This document shows, in pieces, positions 55,977 through 64,000 of a stretch of 64,000 bases of DNA. The notes below the pieces were generated by a model. The model saw nothing but the letters and a program-made list of their open reading frames with translations, had not been told where the DNA came from and did no database searches. Source of the stretch: Artemisia argyi (taxonomy: Eukaryota; Streptophyta; Magnoliopsida; Asterales; Asteraceae); the NCBI GenBank assembly GCA_030686995.1, contig CM060692.1, forward strand, positions 120,502,796 to 120,566,795, given 5' to 3'. Within the stretch, counting starts at the first letter, position 1. Each line of letters opens with the position of its first letter. The translations under genes and the position numbers were made by a program.

Positions 55977-56460
55977 TGTTTCGGGTGTTGGGTTTTGACC
56001 AAGTGACACTGCTGCTATGTAACTCTGCTGCTGAGTAATACTGCTGTTACAATGAAACTGCTGCTGGTATTAATGACTCTGCTGCTGAAGACAATCTGCT
56101 GCTTGGTGAAACTACTGCTGAAGGGATTAACATTGTATACGATAGGATAATTATGGAATAGATTCTTTGTATAGTTTATCTATTTAGATTATTCTTATCT
56201 TGTAGAGAAAGGTATTGTAAACCTAGTAGGACTCCTTGTCCTATAAAAGGAGGATCCTAGGGTTAGATTATGTACGTATTATTATTCACTTCAAGGTTGT
56301 AAAACCCTAGCATTATTGAGTGCTCGTATTAATAATATTGAAGTGTTGAAAGAGAATTCTTAATCTTCTTAAGTTAAGCTTTTATATTCCGCGTTTAAGC
56401 TTAAGTATTTGTTTAAGTTAACTTCTATATAAGATCGTATTAGCTCAACTGGGATCAACA
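55977..56460 (+). repeat. element F 5' LTR
   Basis: Begins TGTTTCGGGTGTTGGG and ends CTGGGATCAACA, two bases before the primer site. It has a CTGCTG cluster in U3, a TATA box CCTATAAAAGGAGG at 56,241-56,250 and AAACCCTAG after the start region. Confidence 0.85.
56008..56120 (+). promoter_or_regulatory. CTGCTG cluster in the element F LTR
   Basis: Seven to eight sites of the form (A/T)CTGCTGCT or ACTGCTG in 112 bases, spaced about 15 bases apart, ending 120 bases before the TATA box. Confidence 0.75.
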
Positions 56461-56462
56461 AG

Positions 56463-56474
56463 TGGTATCAGAGC
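56463..56474 (+). other. primer binding site of element F
   Basis: TGGTATCAGAGC, initiator methionine tRNA site. Confidence 0.95.
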
Positions 56475-56546
56475 TTGTGATCTAGAAGTTATAATCAAGA
56501 AGATTTTGGTTCTTTAAAGTTTGCTGTTCCAAATCGTTTGCTTAAG

Positions 56547-58526
56547 ATGGGTGATGAAACTCACATGGTGACTGCTTCAAGGGTACCTATGCTCAATCCT
56601 TCTGAGTATGAGCTATGGAAGAGGAGGATCAGACAATACATTCGCATGATCGACTTCAACATGTGGAATGTGATTGTTAATGGTGATTCTGAACCAGAAA
56701 AGAGTGCTGATGGTAAGGAGATACCAATCAAGTCTGTTGAAGCTAATGCAACTAGGAAGCTGGAAATCAAGGCTCATAGTATTCTCTTAATGGGAATACC
56801 TAATGAATTTCAAATGGACTTTGATGATTGTGAAACAGGAAAAGCATTGATGGATGCTGTGGAATTCAGGTTTGGAGGGAATGATGCTACTAAGAAGTCC
56901 AGAAAGAATATGTTGAAGCATCAGTTTGAAAACTTTACTTCTGAACCTGGAGAAAAGATAATTGGCACATACAACAGGCTAAATCAACTAGTTAGTCATC
57001 TAAAGCTTGTTGGGTATGTTGTTCCACAGGAAGATGTGAATCTCAAGTTTCTAAGAAGTCTTGCACCTGAATGGAGCATGCATACAGTGGTGTGGAGAAA
57101 TAAGCCTGACTTTGAGACAATGAAGTTGGAGAGCCTCTACAACAATTTAAGGGTGTATGAATCTGAATTGGCTACTTCTTCTACTTCATCTTCTAGTACA
57201 CAAAATCTTGCTTTTGTGTCTTCAAAATCCAAAGAGACACAAGATACTCACTCTACTGCTTATGGAGTATCTACTGCTGATGGATCTGGATCTGCTGCTA
57301 GTTCAAATGACAAGATTTCTACCAGTGATGTTGCTTTATGTGCATTCTTGGCTGAGCTTACTACTACCATAAGATCACATGTCATAAATCAAGATTTGGA
57401 TCATATTGATCCAGATGATCTTGAAGAAATTGATCTCAAATGGCAAATGGCAATGTTGACTTTAAGGGCAAGAAAGTTCTGGAAAAAGACTGGAAGAGAA
57501 GTTAAATACAAGGCTAAGGAAAGTCCAGGGTTTGACAAGTCTAAGATTGAATGCTACAATTGCAACAGAAAGGGACACTTTGCTAGAGAGTGTAGATCTC
57601 CAAAGAAGAATGCTGAAGTTCCAAAGAAGACTGAAGAATCAAAGTCTGCAATGGTAGCATGTGATGGGCTGGGAGAATATGACTGGAGTGATATGGCTGA
57701 AGAAGAACCAAATTTCTCTTTGGTTGCTGCTGTTCAACCCAAAGTGCATAACTTTGCACTTATGGCATATGGTTCATCATCAGGATCTGACTCTGAGGTA
57801 TCTAATGACTCTGAATCATCTGGTTGTTCTTTTAAATCTTGTTCTGACACTATTGAAGTTCTTAAGGCTAGGAATGAGAGTTTAAATAGAGAAGTTGAAC
57901 ACCTAAAACTTGATAACTTAGGTTACAAAGTAGGTATTCAAAATGTTGAGAGGAGGTTAGAATATCTCAAAGAGTGTGAAAAAGAATATGTAGATCAACT
58001 TAATCTAAGAGATATAGAAATTTTTAAGAAAAACAGTGAAGTAGAAGTTCTTAAAAATAAGTTGGTAGAAGCAGAAAAAGAAAAAGAGGAAGCTCTTGCT
58101 GAAAAAGAAAAACATGTAGTAAGAGTACAAAAACAACAATTTGCTTCTGATATGGTTAATAAGTCTATAGAGAGCACCTTGATGAGAAAAGGCAGTGGAA
58201 TTGGATATAATGAAGTGGCTCCTCCAGCCAAAAGTGCTTTTGCTCCACCAGGAAAAGAACTATCCTTCATTAGTGAGCTAAATATTGAAAAACCTGTAGA
58301 TGAATGTAGCACAAGTAAAATTGAAACACCTAAGGTTGAGGATAGAAAATTTCCTGAAGCTCCAATTATTGAGGAATGGTATAGTGATAGTGATAGTGAA
58401 GAGGAACAGGTTAAACCAAAACAAAGTTTTAAAAAGGAAGAAATTCCTACTCAGGTTAAGCCTAAGGTTGAACAGGTAAAGTTTGTTAAACCTGTGTTAG
58501 GAATAACTTCTCTAGAAAACTGGTAG
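56547..58526 (+). CDS. element F gag with coiled-coil extension
   Basis: The frame starts at ATG 56547 (MGDETHMVTASRVPMLNPSE), 72 bases after the primer site. The gag core is near residues 10-220 (YELWKRRIRQYIRMIDFNMW, KHQFENFTSEPGEKIIGTYN, LKFLRSLAPEWSMHT). A DUF-like linker follows, then the zinc knuckle CYNCNRKGHFAREC near residue 345, an acidic Ser-rich part and a coiled coil (NREVEHLKLDNLGYKVGIQN onwards, EAEKEKEEALAEKEK). It ends at a TAG at 58524-58526 because of a frameshift around 58,505-58,515; the sequence continues in the next ORF. A well preserved gag with one break. Confidence 0.88.
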   Translation: MGDETHMVTASRVPMLNPSEYELWKRRIRQYIRMIDFNMWNVIVNGDSEPEKSADGKEIPIKSVEANATRKLEIKAHSILLMGIPNEFQMDFDDCETGKALMDAVEFRFGGNDATKKSRKNMLKHQFENFTSEPGEKIIGTYNRLNQLVSHLKLVGYVVPQEDVNLKFLRSLAPEWSMHTVVWRNKPDFETMKLESLYNNLRVYESELATSSTSSSSTQNLAFVSSKSKETQDTHSTAYGVSTADGSGSAASSNDKISTSDVALCAFLAELTTTIRSHVINQDLDHIDPDDLEEIDLKWQMAMLTLRARKFWKKTGREVKYKAKESPGFDKSKIECYNCNRKGHFARECRSPKKNAEVPKKTEESKSAMVACDGLGEYDWSDMAEEEPNFSLVAAVQPKVHNFALMAYGSSSGSDSEVSNDSESSGCSFKSCSDTIEVLKARNESLNREVEHLKLDNLGYKVGIQNVERRLEYLKECEKEYVDQLNLRDIEIFKKNSEVEVLKNKLVEAEKEKEEALAEKEKHVVRVQKQQFASDMVNKSIESTLMRKGSGIGYNEVAPPAKSAFAPPGKELSFISELNIEKPVDECSTSKIETPKVEDRKFPEAPIIEEWYSDSDSEEEQVKPKQSFKKEEIPTQVKPKVEQVKFVKPVLGITSLENW

Positions 58527-59140
58527 AGTACAATGAGGTACCTAGAGAACAGATGGAAAGGTTCAATAATAAGCCTAGGGGTAACCAAAGAAACTTCAAT
58601 AACCTAGTTTCAAAAAGATTAGGTGATCAGTTTCAATTACAAAAGAAGGCTTGTTATAAGTGTGGTAGCTTTGACCACTTGATTGTTAGATGTCCTGAAC
58701 ACCAAAAGCCTGTTTGGAATCAATACACTAGGGTGAATCACAAATATGTAACTAAACAAACTCACCCACATCCTAATAGAAACATGGTTCCAAGAGCTGT
58801 TTTGTTGAGATCTGGTGCTACTAGATCTATTTATGCTGCTAAATCAAATGGTGTTTTCAAATCAACAACTAGTTCTTCAAATGGCTCTACTGCTAGTAAG
58901 CAATCTGCTGCTAGTTCAAGATTTTCTACTTCTAAGCCAAAACATCTTCCAAATACAGTTGTTGGTAATCACTATTATGCTGTTAAGGCCTCAGCTTGCT
59001 GGACTTGGAAACCAAAAACAAATGTTTCAAACTCTGTTTCCAAGAATAGTAGTGCATCAAGTGATTTGAAGAAATTTGATTATACTGATGCACAGGGCAG
59101 ATCCAAGTCAGTAATGGCTTGGGTCATCAAGAGAAACTGA
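58507..59140 (+). CDS. element F gag tail with second zinc knuckle
   Basis: In a new frame it reads KLVEYNEVPREQMERFNNKP, then the second CX2CX4HX4C knuckle CYKCGSFDHLIVRC. A Ser/Thr-rich linker (SSSNGSTASKQSAASSRFST) leads to KASACWTWKPKTN and finally WVIKRN before TGA. In this group gag normally ends here with a stop before pol, so this stop is probably the natural gag end, while the shift before 58,553 is damage. Confidence 0.8.
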
Positions 59141-59156
59141 TTTCTCTATTTTTCAT

Positions 59157-60968
59157 GTGCAGGTCAATCTACTGGATGAGCTTAAGGATATGGTTATTGT
59201 TGACAGTGGATGCTCTGGACACATGACTGGGGATGAATCTCAACTTGAAGATCTTGAGGTTTTTGATGGTGGTTATGTAGCTTTTGGGAATGATCCAAAA
59301 GGTGGAAAGATTGTTGGTATTGGAACTCTAAGGACTGGTAATTTGGACTTTGAGAGGGTGTTTCTTGTGAAAGGACTTAAGTTTAACCTTTTTAGTGTCT
59401 CACAAATGTGTGACAAAAAGAATTTTGTTCTTTTTACAGACATTGAGTGTATGATTCTTTCTCCTGATTTTCAATTACCAGATGACAAATCTGTGTTACT
59501 GAAGGTCCCTAGAAAGGAAAATATATACAGTGACCATATTAAGAATATTATTCCTAAGAGGGCTTTGACTTGTCTAATTGCAAAGGCAACTATTGATGAG
59601 TCCAAATTATGGCATAGAAGACTGGGACATCTGAACTACAAGACTATGAACAAATTGGTGAAAGGCAATCTTGTGAGAGGCATGCCTACAAAGACTTTTG
59701 AGAACAGCGAAACTTGTGTTGCATGTCAAAAGGGTAAACAACACAGAGTTTCTTTCAAGTCCAAGACAGTAAACACAAATACTGAGCCATTACACTTGCT
59801 ACACATGGATCTATTTGGGCCTGTATTTGTAAAAAGTTTGAATAAGAAGTCATATTGTCTTGTTGTCACTGATGACTTTAGCAGGTTTACTTGGGTGTTC
59901 TTTCTAGCCACCAAAGATGAAACTCCAGGAATACTCAAAGCTTTCATAACAAGAGTTGAAAACCTGCACAATCACAAGGTGAAGATCATCAGATGTGACA
60001 ATGGTACTGAGTTCAAGAATAGTGAGATGAATCAATTCTGTGTGGGAAAAGGAATACTTAGACAGTATAGTGTAGCAAGAACTCCACAACAGAATGGTGT
60101 AGCTGAAAGAAGAAACAGGACACTTATTGAGGCTGCAAGAACTATGTTATCTGATTCAAAACTACCTGTACCTTTTTGGGCTGAAGCTGTGAACACTGCA
60201 TGCTTTGTGCAGAACAGAAGTAAGGTAGTCAAGCCTCATAACAAGACTACCATGGAAAAAGATAAGCCATTGCTGAAGGATGAACATGGAAAGGAAGTGG
60301 ATATACACTTGTACAGGTCTATGATTGGATCATTGATGTATCTTACAGCATCAAGGCCTGATATTATGTTTGCAGTGTGTGCTTGTGCAAGATTTCAAGT
60401 GTGTCCCAAGGAATCACATCTCAATGCAGTGAAAAGAATTTTTAGATATCTGAGGTATCAACCAAAATTAGGCCTTTGGTATCCTAAGGATTCACCATTT
60501 GATTTGATATCCTACTCAGATAGTGATTATGCTGGAGCTTCTTTGGATAGAAAGTCTACAACAGGGGGTTGTCAGTTCCTTGGAAGCAGGTTGGTGTCAT
60601 GGCAATGCAAGAAGCAAACAGTGGTGGCTAATTCAACTACAGAAGCTGAGTATGTGGCTGCTTCAAGTTGCTGTGGACAGGTCTTATGGATGCAGAATCA
60701 ATTATTGGATTATGGGTACAATTTCATGAATACTAAAATCCATATTGATAACAACAGCACACTTTGCATAATTAAAAATCCAGTGTTTCATTCTAAAACA
60801 AAACATATTGAGATAAGGCATCACTTTATAAGGGATTGCTATGAAAAGAAGTTAATTCAAATTGTTAAAATTCATACTGATAACAATGTTGCTGATCTTC
60901 TCACTAAACAGTTTGATGTGGGGAGGTTTCAATTTTTAATTGCAAACATTGGTATGATTAATCTTTGA
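59157..60968 (+). pseudogene. element F pol with an in-frame deletion of reverse transcriptase
   Basis: A 603-codon open frame with no stop. Protease VIVDSGCSGHMTG is near residue 15, integrase zinc domain LWHRRLGHLNYKTM..CVACQKGK near 150-190, the integrase core LHMDLFGPV, IRCDNGTEF and QNGVAERRNRT near 220-330. At about 60,240-60,260 the text jumps from NRSKVVKPHNKT to MEKDKPLLKDEHGKE, which belongs close to the RNase H domain. The integrase C-terminus and the whole reverse transcriptase with its YVDD box are missing, about 400 residues by comparison with element C. RNase H is intact (YSDSDYAGASLDRKST, TEAEYVAASSCC, ADLLTKQFDVGRF). The deletion keeps the frame, which is unusual for decay. 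Confidence 0.9.
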
Positions 60969-61008
60969 AAAACTTATCTCTTTGTTTTTGTTAAAGTTTG
61001 TAATGCAT

Positions 61009-61099
61009 GTGCTGCTTGTTATTCTGCTGCTTGTTAATGTGTATATGCTTGAGATATAATGTACTATGCTGCTCATTGATTTTCTAACTCTCCTGCTAG
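61009..61099 (+). promoter_or_regulatory. CTGCTG cluster after element F pol
   Basis: TGCTGCTTG, TCTGCTGCTTG, ATGCTGCTC and CTCCTGCTAG within 90 bases, just after the pol stop. 61,100-61,272 is otherwise plain spacer. Confidence 0.55.
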
Positions 61100-61272
61100 T
61101 ACATATGTTGGTTGTTTGCTTTGTGGTGTTTGGTCTAACATTTTGCAGGCATATGAATGGTGATTTGCAAGAATTGAAACAAGAAAGTTCATTCATTCAT
61201 TCCAGAAAAGTACAAAGATTCAACATCAAAAGACAAAATACAAAAGCTGAAATCATAACCTAACACCTAAAC

Positions 61273-61791
61273 CTACATCTTCCTAGGGCATGGTAGCCCA
61301 AGCACAACCTCTCTATCCTTTGGGAGAGGAGGGTTTTGTCTTGATGGTCCAAGAGAAAGACCAGGTGATGGTTGTGGCCTCGACCTTGATGATTGTGGCC
61401 TTGGCCTTGAAGATTGTGGCCTCTCAGGAGTGGCAGGTGGATTGGTTGGTGGTTCTTCCTCATCTTCATCTGATGATGTGTAGATGAAAGGGGATACAAG
61501 CTCTTTTGGGGATGGTTGCCTAACAGGGATCCAAGCTGTATCTTCTGAAGACTCTGAAGATGATGGAGATTGTGGGGTCATCACAGCTTTACCCCTGGAA
61601 GTGCTAGGGGTTTGATTCAAATTGAGGAGATCTTTGAACACCGGAAGATCATGTTTTCTCTTATTTGCTTGCTCTTTGGTTCTACAACCACCATGAGGAG
61701 GACGGAATGGCGGTACATAGGTTTCAAATGGGCTCTCATCTTCGGATGATGAATCGGATGAGATATTGATAATTTCGGGTGTTGATTTCAT
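61273..61791 (-). CDS. antisense ORF in the post-pol spacer of element F
   Basis: Minus-strand frame of 172 codons from ATG 61791; a longer frame starts at 61,872. A TATA box (CCCTATAAAACCGG, 61,897-61,903) lies 31 bases before the first ATG, so transcription should begin about there. The sequence up to ATG 61791 then reads like a plant leader (AAACCCTAATC, CAATTCACCAAACA before ATG), which favours the second Met. The protein is acidic and Ser/Pro-rich (MKSTPEIINISSDSSSEDES, SPSSSESSEDTAWIP) with a C-terminal SRPRPQSSRSRPQPS stretch. No known domain. Antisense ORFs at this place are reported for some plant LTR retrotransposons. Confidence 0.6.
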   Translation of the reverse strand: MKSTPEIINISSDSSSEDESPFETYVPPFRPPHGGCRTKEQANKRKHDLPVFKDLLNLNQTPSTSRGKAVMTPQSPSSSESSEDTAWIPVRQPSPKELVSPFIYTSSDEDEEEPPTNPPATPERPQSSRPRPQSSRSRPQPSPGLSLGPSRQNPPLPKDREVVLGLPCPRKM

Positions 61792-61965
61792 TGTTTGGTG
61801 AATTGATTGTAAAGATGGATAGTATTGATTGTGATTGTGGCATTTTTGAAAGAGATTAGGGTTTGATTGCATAATTTGGGGAAAAGATCTCGCCGGTTTT
61901 ATAGGGATTACGGAGTGATATGTGCATTAATTGTTATGTATAGTTGACCAAGGTCTATAGTCAAC

Positions 61966-62044
61966 TCTGCTGCTGGCTCCAGTTCACTCTGCTGCTAGTT
62001 CTATCACTCTGCTGCTAGTTGTGAATGATACGGTTCTGCTGCTA
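61966..62044. promoter_or_regulatory. CTGCTG cluster between two divergent TATA boxes
   Basis: Four CTGCTG sites (three as CTCTGCTGCT) in 80 bases lie between the minus-strand TATA box at 61,897-61,903 and a plus-strand TATA-like TTTTATATG at 62,120-62,128 that precedes the extra ORF by 85 bases. The layout is that of a bidirectional promoter. Confidence 0.6.
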
Positions 62045-62208
62045 TGGTTGTAAGTAAGAGGGTGTTATGTGTAACTTTCATCCATCCGTTTAAAACCTAA
62101 TTGATTTTCATAATTGGTTTTTATATGTTCTCAATTGAAGTTATCACAAACCCTTACACCTAATCATTCCAATAATCACAAATCCCCAAATTCTCTAAAA
62201 CCTAATTC

Positions 62209-64000
62209 ATGGAGCTTACACGTACCTGGGTTGAGCAACACAACAGTGTGGTCGTTTTGAATGAAGAATTAGTTCCTGAAGGTTTCACAGACATGGTAAA
62301 GTTTTTGAATGCTACTTCTCTTAGGTATGCACTCACTGTGAACCCTACTATATATGTTTCCTACATCAAACAGTTTTGGTTTACTGCCAAAATCAAAACT
62401 ATGAATGGGGAAAAACATGTCAGTGCTTTTGTAGATGGGCAAAAGGTTCATGTAACTGAATCATCAATAAGGGAATTTCTTCTCTTAGATGATGAGACAG
62501 AGACCACGTGTCTTGCAAATGATGCTATTTTTGCTGGTTTAAAAGAATTGGGATATGAGGGGAAACATAACAATTTAAAATTTCAAAAAGCTCTCCTCTG
62601 TCCTCAATACAAGTTTTTGGTACATCTATTCCTTCATTGTTTGAGTCCTAAAACATCTGGGTGGCATGAGTTCAGTACTACCATTGCTTCTGCAATGATA
62701 TGTCTGTGCAAAGGTCAACCATTTAATTTTTCAAAAATGATATTGGCTGGGTTGTTTAAAGGTGTTGAAGATGGTTCTTATTTGTTATATCCAAGATTTC
62801 TTCAAATCTTTATTGAAAAACAAATTTCCAAAACAAGAACCCATGTTTCTGAATATGATGCTCCAAAATTGGCTTCAAGGACTTTTACCTTTTTGATTAA
62901 GCATGGCAAAGGTTTTTCTGGTGCACATACAAATCTTACATCTTTCATGGAACAAATTGTGCACAACAACCAGGGTGAAGGATCAGGAAATCCAACTGAT
63001 TCCCATCACACACCCAATGTTACTACATCTGCTACACAACCTACAAAACAATATACACGTAGGAAAACCAAAAAGAACACTAATCTACCTCAGGATAGTG
63101 TTAGTATGGCTGTACCAGATGAGGCTGTCCTAGGTGATGGAGAGGACATGTTGGCAAGGGCTGTCACTACTGCTTCTAGCTTAGCAGCAGAGCAGGATAG
63201 TGATAACATCATTAAGACCCAAACCAAGGCAACATCTAGAGAAAAGGATTCTTATGAGTCTGCTTCTTAGGATGGTAACCCTAGCCAAATGGAAAACATA
63301 GGGGGCTCAGATGATCAAACTAGGTTTGATACTGAGTTTTTGTCCCCAGATTCACCTCTCGGACCAGGTAACACAGGTCGAAGTGATGAGGACAGGCCAG
63401 TGACTCATGAATTGACGGATCCACTTGTACATGATGCCAATGTCAGTGATTCACCTCTCGGACCAGGTAATACAGGTCGAAGTGATGAGACTACAATGCA
63501 ACTTATAAAAGAATTGACGGCTACTTGTACCGCTTTGGGGTTGAAATGTGAGTCTTTGGAAGATAAGGTTCTTAATCTGTCTGATGTTGTTGCTGGTCAA
63601 GCCAAGGTCATCATCAAAATGCAAAATCAGATTAAGAGCTTCAAGAAATCAAGATCTTCAACCTCCTTGAAAAGATTGACGAAAGTGGGGACTCATCAGG
63701 TTGTAAGTTCTTCTGAACCATCTACTCATTTGGAAGAGGATGCTTCCAAACAGGGGAGGAAAGAGATTGTCATGGATTCAGGGGAGGTAAATCTTGAAAA
63801 AGTTGATAATGTTCAAGATATGGATGTGGATAGTCCTCAGAATGATGAAGACTTTGTAGTTGCTGATAAGTCTGGGAATGAAGTTGTTATGGAAAAGATG
63901 GTTGCTGTACAAGAAAAGGTGGTAGATACTCTTAAAACTTTGGAGTCTGAGCAACTAGTGAAGGCAACAGGGTTGATGGGTAATGTGTTAATGACTTTGG
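62209..64000 (+). pseudogene. extra ORF downstream of pol in element F (one stop, partial)
   Basis: ATG 62209 follows a leader with CACAAATCCCCAAATTC. The first 230 residues form the domain shared with element B: FTDMVKFLNATSLRYALTVN, IYVSYIKQFWFTAKI, then LKELGYEGKH, FLHCLSPKTSGWHEFSTTIA and FKGVEDGSYLLYPRF. A Lys/Thr-rich linker follows (RRKTKKNTNLPQ). TAG at 63268-63270 (CAG with C-to-T) is the only stop; the frame continues to the window edge with a 33-residue tandem repeat and a coiled coil (LKCESLEDKVLNLSDVVAGQ). Expression may come from its own promoter. Function unknown. Confidence 0.75.
63349..63546 (+). repeat. 99-bp in-frame tandem repeat in the extra ORF
   Basis: Units starting at 63,349 and 63,448 share GATTCACCTCTCGGACCAGG and GGTCGAAGTGATGAG exactly and GAATTGACGG further on. 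The unit is 33 codons (DSPLGPGNTGRSDE...), and the second half of the second unit is diverged. Confidence 0.85.

Larger units (their letters stand above)
55977..64000 (+). mobile_element. Copia (Sirevirus-like) retrotransposon F, 3' end outside window
   Basis: Plus-strand element: 484-bp LTR, methionine-tRNA primer site, gag with coiled coil, pol with an internal deletion, post-pol spacer with an antisense ORF, and an extra ORF running off the right edge. Inserted into the 3' LTR of element E (candidate duplication CATAT at 55,972-55,976, not testable here). Confidence 0.9.

Noticed and set aside
56008..56120. CTG trinucleotide microsatellite
   Set aside because: Sites are short (two or three units), regularly separated by unique sequence, so not a simple expansion.
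61290..61499. Plus-strand ORF over the antisense gene of F
   Set aside because: Short, no start context, and codon pattern explained by the minus-strand Ser/Pro-rich frame.

Overview
This window is nuclear DNA of a flowering plant, most likely a eudicot of the daisy family (Asteraceae). The grounds are AT-rich sequence with TATA boxes and GT..AG introns, and retrotransposon proteins whose style (gag with long coiled-coil tails, an extra gene after pol, Cys-rich and Asn/Gln-rich reading frames) I recognise from Asteraceae genomes. That assignment is from memory, not from a search. Nothing here is bacterial; I see no rRNA, no intact tRNA and no CRISPR.

Layout. (1) 1-29,989 is a three-level nest of LTR retrotransposons, all on the minus strand. 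An Athila-like Gypsy element (A, 21,038-29,989) is split by a Copia/Sirevirus-like element (B, 1-21,037, 3' end beyond the left edge). B's untranslated leader is split by a complete Copia/Sirevirus-like element (C, 11,649-20,384) with matching 1,280-bp LTRs and a 5-bp target duplication AAGAT. (2) 29,990-31,750 holds a 105-bp in-frame tandem duplication, a CACTA-like terminus, a long TA run and a tRNA-like module. (3) 32-39.3 kb is gene-like: multi-exon models built mainly of small phase-1 exons (one ending in a PIF1-helicase-like tail), recurrent short coiled-coil modules, a small gene with its own TATA box, and a 279-bp hAT-type element with an 8-bp target duplication. (4) 39,974-43,625 is a Mutator-like element with ~195-bp inverted ends and a 9-bp target duplication. 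Its transposase gene has lost the catalytic core, and it carries a two-exon GRF zinc-finger gene on the opposite strand. (5) 44.4-47.3 kb, minus strand, has a six-exon B3-domain gene model with a decayed duplicate exon, and an 87-residue two-exon gene of unknown function. (6) 48,157-55,976 holds two Athila/LARD-like elements on the plus strand (D and E) with two tRNA-primer sites 1.76 kb apart. (7) 55,977-64,000 is a third Copia/Sirevirus-like element (F, plus strand) running off the right edge.

Most reading frames are retroelement genes at different stages of decay. Many of their stops read as C-to-T or G-to-A changes, as expected after cytosine methylation. The host-like genes are confined to about 32-47 kb.

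The most unusual signal is regulatory. Each of the three Sirevirus-like elements has its own repeated motif: a TTTTCGAAAA palindrome in B, an inverted GGCCGGTCCCC block in C, a CTGCTG cluster in F. In each element the motif lies both near the start of the transcription unit (LTR promoter or leader) and again in the spacer after pol, beside the extra gene. In F that spacer looks like a divergent promoter driving an antisense gene one way and the extra gene the other.
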